Shown here: in pieces, positions 27,080 to 32,543 of the stretch
Numbering within the stretch: position 1 is the first letter of the stretch
How the letters are laid out: every line of letters starts with the position of its first letter
Assembly: GCA_013152435.1 (NCBI GenBank)
Contig: JAADGJ010000009.1
Coordinates: 1-32,543, forward strand
Source of the DNA: Chloroflexota bacterium
GTDB lineage: Bacteria > Chloroflexota > Anaerolineae > DUEN01
Length of the DNA stretch: 32,543 bases
Reading direction: 5' to 3'
Program-made: the position numbers and the translations under genes
Notes under the pieces: generated by a model
Database searches by the model: none
Seen by the model: only the letters and a program-made list of their open reading frames with translations
Told to the model about the DNA's origin: nothing

Positions 27080-27100
27080 CGTGGAGGGATCCCCTCCACG
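27080..27100. repeat. 9-3-9 perfect palindromic hairpin
   Basis: CGTGGAGGG, ATC, CCCTCCACG. It lies in the leader of the cytochrome b operon and shares GGATCCCCTCCACG exactly with 22984-22997. Confidence 0.65.
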
Positions 27101-27220
27101 GGAGCCCCTCTCTCCTGGCCTGTATCCGTCTTTCTCGGCCTTTTCCACAAGGATCTGGGCTGAGGCCGGGCAGATCAGAGGCGATCGATATCCGATCCAC
27201 CGCATCCCTGGGGAGGAGGC

Positions 27221-28321
27221 ATGCTCGTAAATCCTTGGCGGCGACGATGCAAATACGCAGCGATTCTCTTGCTGGCCCTGATGCTACTGACCCCCTTCAC
27301 CATCGATGCTGCGGGGCAAGGGGGCGATGAGAACGCGGTCTGCCTGGGCTGCCACAGCAACCCAAGCCTCGAGATGGAGCTGCCCAGCGGCGAGAAGCTA
27401 TCCCTGTACGTGGACCCGGAAGTGTTCGGATCCTCCGTCCACGGCCGACTGAAGCAGAAATGCACGGCCTGTCATGAGAACATCTCCGGATATCCCCATC
27501 CACCGCTGTTCGCCGTAGACCGCCGGGACCTGTCCATAGGGCTCTACACCGTCTGCCGGCAGTGCCATGAAAAGCAATATCGTGACACCCTGGATAGCGT
27601 CCACGCCCGCCTGCTGGCCGGTGGGGACCGAAACGCTCCCGTCTGCACTGACTGCCACGGGTATCACGATGTCACCCCGCCCGACGAGCCACGCTCCAAG
27701 ATCGCTCAGACATGCTCAAAATGCCACTCCATCATTTACAACCAATACAAGGAGAGCGTCCACGGCGCAGCGCTCATGGAGGAGAGGAATCCGGACGTGC
27801 CAACATGCGTGGATTGCCACGGAGTGCATCACATGGACGACCCACGCACGGCGGAGTTTCGTCTCAAGTCGCCGCAGATCTGCGCGAACTGCCATACCGA
27901 CCCTGAGCGCATGGACAAATACGGGATCTCCACCGATGTCTTGGATACCTACGTCGCCGATTTCCATGGCACCACGGTAGAGCTGTTCGTCAAACAAGCG
28001 CCCGATCATCCGACGAACAAAGCCGTCTGCTACGATTGCCACGGGATCCACGACATCAAGAAGGTGACGGATCCGGAAGCTACCGTCGTGAAAGAGAACC
28101 TGCTGCGCACGTGTCGGCAATGCCATCCCGACGCGACAGCGAACTTCCCGACAGCCTGGGTAGGACACTATCGCGCCAGCCCTGATCGATATCCGCTGGT
28201 CTACTACGTAAACCTCTTCTACAACATCCTCATTCCCTCGCTGATCGGGTTCTTTCTCATCTACATCCTGCTCGATGCGACCCACCGCATCCTGAAGCGA
28301 TTCGCACGAAGAGGGGCTTAG
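27221..28321 (+). CDS. Nonahaem c-type cytochrome with C-terminal membrane anchor
   Basis: 366 residues from ATG at 27221 with GGGGAGG at 27210-27216. A signal peptide (AAILLLALMLLTPFTIDA) is followed by nine CxxCH: CLGCH, CTACH, CRQCH, CTDCH, CSKCH, CVDCH, CANCH, CYDCH and CRQCH. A C-terminal helix (about 334-354, NILIPSLIGFFLIYILLDA) anchors it with the haems outside. Its stop is 2 nt before the cytochrome b gene, so the two are surely co-translated. A nonahaem c domain next to a FdnI/HydC-type b domain recalls CbcL of Geobacter, where both are fused and serve as a menaquinol oxidoreductase. Here the two parts are separate genes. Role as the first acceptor of the quinol-oxidising complex is inference. 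Confidence 0.9.
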   Translation: MLVNPWRRRCKYAAILLLALMLLTPFTIDAAGQGGDENAVCLGCHSNPSLEMELPSGEKLSLYVDPEVFGSSVHGRLKQKCTACHENISGYPHPPLFAVDRRDLSIGLYTVCRQCHEKQYRDTLDSVHARLLAGGDRNAPVCTDCHGYHDVTPPDEPRSKIAQTCSKCHSIIYNQYKESVHGAALMEERNPDVPTCVDCHGVHHMDDPRTAEFRLKSPQICANCHTDPERMDKYGISTDVLDTYVADFHGTTVELFVKQAPDHPTNKAVCYDCHGIHDIKKVTDPEATVVKENLLRTCRQCHPDATANFPTAWVGHYRASPDRYPLVYYVNLFYNILIPSLIGFFLIYILLDATHRILKRFARRGA

Positions 28322-28323
28322 GT

Positions 28324-29691
28324 ATGGAGCACAGAGAGCAACGGACGTACCAGCGATTCACAGCGACGCAGCGGATAGAGCACTTTGTGCTCATGCTCTC
28401 CTTCACCGCGCTGGCGATCACGGGCCTCCCACAGAAGTACGTGGGACACAATTGGGCGGAGACGATGATCGGATGGATGGGCGGCATCGAGACGGTTCGC
28501 CAGATCCATCACGCGGCCGCCGTCGTGCTGCTGTTGGGCAGCATCTTCCACGTCGTGGCGATCGGCTATCGGCTCTTCGTCCTCCGGGTGCCCCCCGCCA
28601 TCCTGCCCCACCCCAGGGATCTGTTGGACATGATCGATGAGTTTCGCTATCTCCTGGGGCTGGCCAAGAAACCGCCCCCCATGGATCGCTACACCTACCA
28701 CGAAAAGCTCGAATACTGGGGTGTGGTGTGGGGAACCCTCATCATGGCCATCACCGGTTTCATGATGTGGAATCCCATCACCACCACACGCTTCCTACCT
28801 GGGGAGGTCATCCCGGCAGCCAAGGCGGCTCATGGCGGCGAGGCGATCCTGGCCGTCTTGACGATCCTCACATGGCACACATACCACGCCCACATCAAGC
28901 ACTTCAACAAGAGCATCTTCACCGGCAAGCTGACCGAGGAGGAGATGGAGGAAGAGCATCCTCTGGAGCTGGAGCGCATCAAAGCGGGCCAGGTGCCTAC
29001 CCCTCCCGATGAGGAGACGCGACGGCGCCGCGAGCATCTGTACATCCCGGTCGCCGGCATCATGTCGGCGGTGCTCCTCTTCGGCCTCTATGAGTTCGTC
29101 ACCTTCGAGGAGACGGCCATCACCACCCTGCCGCGACGCGTGACGGTGGTAGCCTATGCGCCGGCGACGCCAACCCCCACCGCCACGCCGACCGCGACCG
29201 CCACGCCTACACCGATGCCGAAGCCAACGTTCACTCCCACCTCCTTCCCGGTGCTCCCCGGGGTGCCTATCCCGCACGTCTTAACCCAACGGGAGAACTG
29301 CGTGCTATGCCACGGCCAGGGGGCCATGAAGCCATTCCCTACAGACCACGCGGGCCGGGGGAATGAGACGTGTCTGAAGTGCCATCCATTGACGGGGAAC
29401 GAGCGCGTGTTGCCCACGACGCAACCTGCCTCGGTGCCCAGCTTTCAGACAGCGGTCCTCCCGATCCTCCAGGCCAAATGCGTCGTATGCCACGGCGGGA
29501 TCGCCGGCCTTCACATGACCACCTATGAGGGCCTTATGCAGGGAAGCGAACACGGCCCCGTGATCGTGCCCGGGCAGCCGGACAAAAGCCTGTTGGTGCA
29601 AAAGATGCTGAGCGAGCACCCGACACTGCTGACCGAAGAAGAGCTAGCCATCGTACGAGCCTGGATCGAGGCCGGCGCGCCGAACAACTAG
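28324..29691 (+). CDS. Cytochrome b (FdnI/HydC type) fused to a trihaem cytochrome c domain
   Basis: 455 residues. Four membrane helices of the formate dehydrogenase gamma / hydrogenase cytochrome b fold span about residues 20-195. Candidate haem b ligands are His20, His62 or 63, His76, His170 and His185 or 188. A fifth helix (about 240-258) leads to an external Thr-Pro linker (280-308) and a cytochrome domain with CVLCH, CLKCH and CVVCH. The first two form a dihaem module (IPHVLTQRENCVLCH then DHAGRGNETCLKCH) also found repeated in the next gene. The third, CVVCHGGIAGLHMTTYEGLM followed by PGQPDKSLLV, looks like a PSCyt1-type cytochrome c domain. It probably oxidises menaquinol and passes electrons outward. 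Helix assignments are by eye. Confidence 0.88.
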   Translation: MEHREQRTYQRFTATQRIEHFVLMLSFTALAITGLPQKYVGHNWAETMIGWMGGIETVRQIHHAAAVVLLLGSIFHVVAIGYRLFVLRVPPAILPHPRDLLDMIDEFRYLLGLAKKPPPMDRYTYHEKLEYWGVVWGTLIMAITGFMMWNPITTTRFLPGEVIPAAKAAHGGEAILAVLTILTWHTYHAHIKHFNKSIFTGKLTEEEMEEEHPLELERIKAGQVPTPPDEETRRRREHLYIPVAGIMSAVLLFGLYEFVTFEETAITTLPRRVTVVAYAPATPTPTATPTATATPTPMPKPTFTPTSFPVLPGVPIPHVLTQRENCVLCHGQGAMKPFPTDHAGRGNETCLKCHPLTGNERVLPTTQPASVPSFQTAVLPILQAKCVVCHGGIAGLHMTTYEGLMQGSEHGPVIVPGQPDKSLLVQKMLSEHPTLLTEEELAIVRAWIEAGAPNN

Positions 29692-29766
29692 CCGCCCTCG
29701 CACGGGACTCGACGACCACTTGCAGTGTTTGCTTTCCTATCAAACCAACGTAAACGAGGGAGAAAA

Positions 29767-32208
29767 GTGGGGCAAGCCTTCGCGTGGTTAAAATCGCATC
29801 GCGGATATCTGTACTTATTTAGCAGCATCGCCGCTATCGTGCTCGGTTCACTGGTATTCGCCGGCGGGGTCACGGTCTGGGAGTACACGAACAGCTCCCA
29901 ATTCTGTGGCACCACATGCCATGCTATGCCGCCGGAGTATAAGGCCTATCAGATCTCGCCCCACGCACGCGTCCCCTGCGTGGACTGCCACCTGGGGGTG
30001 GAAAGCGTGCTGACCACGGTCCCGCGCAAGGTCAAGGAGATTCGGCATGTCATCTTCGCGCTGACGAAGAACTACGAGACGCCCATTTATGTAAAGAGCT
30101 TGCGACCCGCCCGATATACCTGTGAGAAATGCCATAACCCGGAGAAGTTCTCCGATGACAGCCTGCGAGTCATTCGGCGGTACGACACCGACGAACAAAA
30201 TAGTGAGACACGCATCTACCTCGTGATGAAAACGGGCGGCGGCAGCAAACGAGAGGGCCTGGGGAGAGGCATCCACTGGCACATCGAAAACGAGGTGTAC
30301 TACATCGCCACGGATGAGCTGAGACAGAAGATCCCCTACGTGCGCCAGGTGGACGATAACGGCGAAGTCACCGAGTACTTCGATGTCTCCGTTGAGCTCC
30401 CGCCCGATTTCGTGGAGCAGAACAGCGAAAAGCTGCATCGCATGGATTGTATCGACTGCCACAACCGCATCTCGCACAAATTCCGGTCCCCTGAGCGAGC
30501 GCTGGACTGGGCGCTATCCCGCCGCCAGATCGACCGCACCATCCCCTACATCAAGCGGAAGGGGGTGGAAGTGCTCAGCGAGCCGTACGCCAACCACGAC
30601 GAGGCGACGGCCGCCATTCAACGGTTGGAGGACTGGTATCGCACCAATTACCCGAAGTGGTACAACAACCCCAAAAACCAGGAGAAGCTGAGGCAGGCCA
30701 TTGCCGAGTTGAAGCGCATCTACGAGGAGACCGTCTTCCCCGAGATGGACGTGGGATGGGAAACCCATCCGGATAATGTCGGGCACACGGATTTCCCCGG
30801 CTGCTTCCGCTGCCACGATGGCAAACATATCAGCGACAAGCAGACGGCCATCCGGCTGGAGTGCAACATCTGCCACTCGATCCCACAGGTGGCAAGACCG
30901 GGGGATCCGCCTCCCAAGATCCCGGTGGAGCGATCCGACGAGCCAAAGTCCCATCAGGATACGCAATGGCTGGCCCGGCACCGCTTCGAGTTCAACGAGA
31001 CATGTGCCAACTGCCATGACATCGCGAACCCCGGGGGCGCGGATAACTCCAGCTTCTGCTCCAACAGCGCATGCCACGGCATAAAGTGGAAGTACGTAGG
31101 GTTGGACGCGCCGGCCCTCCGCGCCCTGCTGGAGCCCTTACGAGAGTCCGGGACCACCGGTGTGCCGCGGGAGATCCCGCATCTGGTGGAGCCACGCACC
31201 AACTGCGAGATCTGCCACGGGTTGGGCAAGGTGCGGCCATATCCACAGAGCCACACAGGCTTCGACCAGACCATGTGCGTGAACTGCCACGCGTTGAAGC
31301 AGGGGCCAGGAGCTCCGGGACCCTCGCCGACGCCCACGCGAGAGGCCCGGCAGGGGATCCCGATCATCCCGCACACACTGGAAGGGCGAGAGGACTGCAC
31401 CCTCTGCCACGCCGTGGAGCATTCGATCATGCCGGCGCCAGCCGATCACGAGGGACGCACGCCGGATACGTGCTCCGCATGCCATAAGGCTGAGGGGGCC
31501 GAGACGCCCACGCCCGAGGGCCAGGAGCCGGCACCCAAACCCACGCCAACAGCCCCCAAGGCGGCCGGCGCGCCGCTGAGCATCCCGCACCCGGTGGAAG
31601 GGCGGGAGGATTGCCTCCTCTGCCACGCCATAGATAGCTCCTTGAAGCCCGCACCGGCCGACCACGAGGGCCGCTCCGCCGACACCTGCCAGATGTGCCA
31701 CAAGGCCGAAGAGGCTGAGGAGGCCGAGGAGGCTCCCACACCTACCCCGGCAGCGCCCGAGGCAACCCGTGCGCCGCTGAGCATCCCGCATCCGGTGGAG
31801 GGGCGGGAGGATTGCCTCCTTTGCCACGCCACAGACAGCGCCCTGAAACCCGCACCGGCCGACCACGAGGGCCGCTCGGCTGATACCTGCCAGATGTGCC
31901 ACAAGGCCGAAGAGGCTGAGGAGGCCCCCACACCAACGAGCCAGGAAGAGACGCCCGGGACGATCGGCGCGCCGCTGAGCATCCCGCACCCGGTGGAGGG
32001 ACGGGAGGATTGCCTCCTCTGCCACGCCATAGATAGCGCCCTGAAGCCCGCACCGGCCGACCACGAGGGCCGCTCGGCCGACACCTGCCAGATGTGCCAT
32101 CAACCGGGCGAGACCTCTTCCGAGGGGAACGAGACGCCCGCCGCGATGCTCACCGTGCCGCCTGACATGCCATGCCAGGCGTGTCACAAGATAGGCGAGG
32201 AAGAGTAA
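29767..32208 (+). CDS. NapC/NrfH-like 19-haem membrane-anchored cytochrome with repeated dihaem modules
   Basis: About 813 residues from GTG at 29767, preferred because GAGGGAG (29756-29762) sits just upstream; GTG at 29725 lacks a ribosome site. One membrane helix (about 16-36) is followed by CGTTCH (CX3CH), as in NapC/NrfH quinol dehydrogenases. Residues to about 440 parallel the decahaem protein at 16088-17647, including [31 protein letters not shown] and a CX4CH site (CSNSACH). The C-terminal half adds five dihaem modules, the last three almost identical, joined by Ala-Glu and Pro-Thr linkers, and ends with CQACH. Total 19 haem sites. Such a protein could take electrons from quinol and carry them far from the membrane as a haem wire. 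A terminator follows. Confidence 0.9.
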   Translation: MGQAFAWLKSHRGYLYLFSSIAAIVLGSLVFAGGVTVWEYTNSSQFCGTTCHAMPPEYKAYQISPHARVPCVDCHLGVESVLTTVPRKVKEIRHVIFALTKNYETPIYVKSLRPARYTCEKCHNPEKFSDDSLRVIRRYDTDEQNSETRIYLVMKTGGGSKREGLGRGIHWHIENEVYYIATDELRQKIPYVRQVDDNGEVTEYFDVSVELPPDFVEQNSEKLHRMDCIDCHNRISHKFRSPERALDWALSRRQIDRTIPYIKRKGVEVLSEPYANHDEATAAIQRLEDWYRTNYPKWYNNPKNQEKLRQAIAELKRIYEETVFPEMDVGWETHPDNVGHTDFPGCFRCHDGKHISDKQTAIRLECNICHSIPQVARPGDPPPKIPVERSDEPKSHQDTQWLARHRFEFNETCANCHDIANPGGADNSSFCSNSACHGIKWKYVGLDAPALRALLEPLRESGTTGVPREIPHLVEPRTNCEICHGLGKVRPYPQSHTGFDQTMCVNCHALKQGPGAPGPSPTPTREARQGIPIIPHTLEGREDCTLCHAVEHSIMPAPADHEGRTPDTCSACHKAEGAETPTPEGQEPAPKPTPTAPKAAGAPLSIPHPVEGREDCLLCHAIDSSLKPAPADHEGRSADTCQMCHKAEEAEEAEEAPTPTPAAPEATRAPLSIPHPVEGREDCLLCHATDSALKPAPADHEGRSADTCQMCHKAEEAEEAPTPTSQEETPGTIGAPLSIPHPVEGREDCLLCHAIDSALKPAPADHEGRSADTCQMCHQPGETSSEGNETPAAMLTVPPDMPCQACHKIGEEE
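31570..32100 (+). repeat. Three near-identical tandem dihaem-module repeats
   Basis: Units begin at 31570, 31771 and 31969 (periods 201 and 198 bp). Each has a conserved core of about 130-160 bp encoding EGREDCLLCHA, then PADHEGRSADTCQMCH. Differences are mostly in the linkers. Two more diverged modules precede them at about 31177-31290 and 31366-31490. Confidence 0.93.
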
Positions 32209-32241
32209 CGACCTACAGCAAAGCGATGAAAGGCATACACG

Positions 32242-32270
32242 AGGCGGGGCCTTGAGAGCCCCGCCTTTGT
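32242..32270 (+). terminator. Rho-independent terminator of the cytochrome b operon
   Basis: AGGCGGGGC (32242-32250) pairs perfectly with GCCCCGCCT (32258-32266), with a 7-nt loop and TTGTGTT following. It begins 33 nt after the stop codon. Confidence 0.82.
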
Positions 32271-32383
32271 GTTCGGCGACCGGGCATCCACATCCCCCGG
32301 CCAGCCAGGCGAGGTTCCCCCCAAAGGCATGGCCAGGCACAGGCAAGGTGAATTCGCCCCGATCGCCGGAGCCGCAGCGCTTG

Positions 32384-32412
32384 TTGATCATTCCCTCCCC
32401 CTATGCTACACT
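32384..32412 (+). promoter_or_regulatory. Candidate promoter for the right-edge gene
   Basis: TTGATC at 32384-32389, 17-bp spacer, TACACT at 32407-32412; each box matches four of six consensus positions. It lies correctly placed upstream of the possible start at 32453. Confidence 0.45.
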
Positions 32413-32452
32413 ACGGATGTGGATCCCGAAGATGTCTGGGGAGAAAGACACC

Positions 32453-32543
32453 ATGTCAAGTCCTGAAATACGTTTACAACAAAAAGGGGGGAAAAGGGGG
32501 CGAATCATCAGGAATCCTCCTGCGGACCAGGCACCCACACGAC
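32453..32543 (+). CDS. Possible N-terminus of a gene cut by the window edge
   Basis: ATG at 32453 is preceded by GGGGAG at about 32438-32443 (9-nt spacing) and by a promoter-like pair. The frame stays open for 30 codons to the window end, giving a basic N-terminus (MSSPEIRLQQKGGKRGRI then RNPPADQAPTR). No family can be recognised. It could be chance, given the short length. Confidence 0.4.
   Translation, partial: MSSPEIRLQQKGGKRGRIIRNPPADQAPTR

Larger units (their letters stand above)
26506..27220 (+). other. Intergenic region with two promoters and no clear gene
   Basis: About 715 bp that is more AT-rich than its surroundings. I see no convincing protein gene. It contains an extended -10 at 26597-26605, an imperfect inverted repeat just after it, a strong promoter at 26971-26999, and a palindrome at 27080-27100. 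The segment TACAATTAG at 26790-26798 recurs at 11300-11308. Confidence 0.5.

Noticed and set aside
32269-32466. 65-codon frame after the last terminator
   Set aside because: Starts inside the terminator region, lacks a ribosome site and conflicts with the better-placed start at 32453.

Overview
The window looks like a fragment of a high-GC chromosome from the phylum Chloroflexota (an Anaerolineae- or Ardenticatenia-like lineage). I infer this from the long Thr-Pro linkers in at least five exported proteins, a cohesin/SdrD-B protein ending in a 'YLPFIFLK'-type tail, lipoprotein and membrane-anchored cytochromes with no outer-membrane porin, and consistent GGAGG ribosome sites. The assignment is inference; no rRNA or tRNA is present. 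The gene at the left edge is certainly cut, and one at the right edge probably is.

Positions 1-5.2 kb hold part of a lasso-peptide cluster: the 3' end of the lasso cyclase (asparagine synthetase homologue), a 62-residue precursor with a textbook leader, an ABC exporter and a nucleotidyltransferase-family protein. A bidirectional terminator closes it. The leader-binding protein and the peptidase are not visible and probably lie upstream. Positions 5.3-7.5 kb (minus strand) hold a two-gene unit: an exported dockerin protein followed by an exported cohesin/SdrD-B/Thr-Pro protein.

From 8 kb to the end all genes are on the plus strand. A strong promoter precedes a roughly 415-nt leader and a NarL-type histidine kinase/response-regulator pair (8.5-11.0 kb). 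Next come a degenerate stand-alone receiver, a membrane-anchored TPR protein and a membrane-anchored NHL beta-propeller (11.4-13.8 kb).

The rest (13.9-32.2 kb) is a multihaem c-type cytochrome island: ten consecutive cytochrome genes with 87 predicted haem-c sites by my count of CxxCH, CX3CH and CX4CH motifs (6, 7, 10, 8, 8, 9, 8, 9, 3 and 19). The genes fall into three blocks: (i) two tandem doubled-CxxCH cytochromes, a NapC/NrfH-like decahaem protein and a Thr-Pro/DNRLRE/octahaem fusion; (ii) from a consensus promoter at 21.2 kb, a hydroxylamine-oxidoreductase-like octahaem lipoprotein and two further multihaem lipoproteins, one carrying a collagen-like stretch; (iii) from a promoter at 27.0 kb, a membrane-anchored nonahaem cytochrome, a cytochrome b fused to a trihaem domain, and a second NapC/NrfH-like protein extended to 19 haems by repeated dihaem modules.

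The simplest reading is a menaquinol-to-extracellular (or to nitrogen oxide) electron-transfer system of a Gram-positive-like, single-membrane cell. The cytochrome b fusion and the two NapC/NrfH-like proteins would take electrons from quinol, and the lipoproteins and repeat-rich proteins would carry them across the wall. Physiological electron donor and acceptor cannot be read from sequence.
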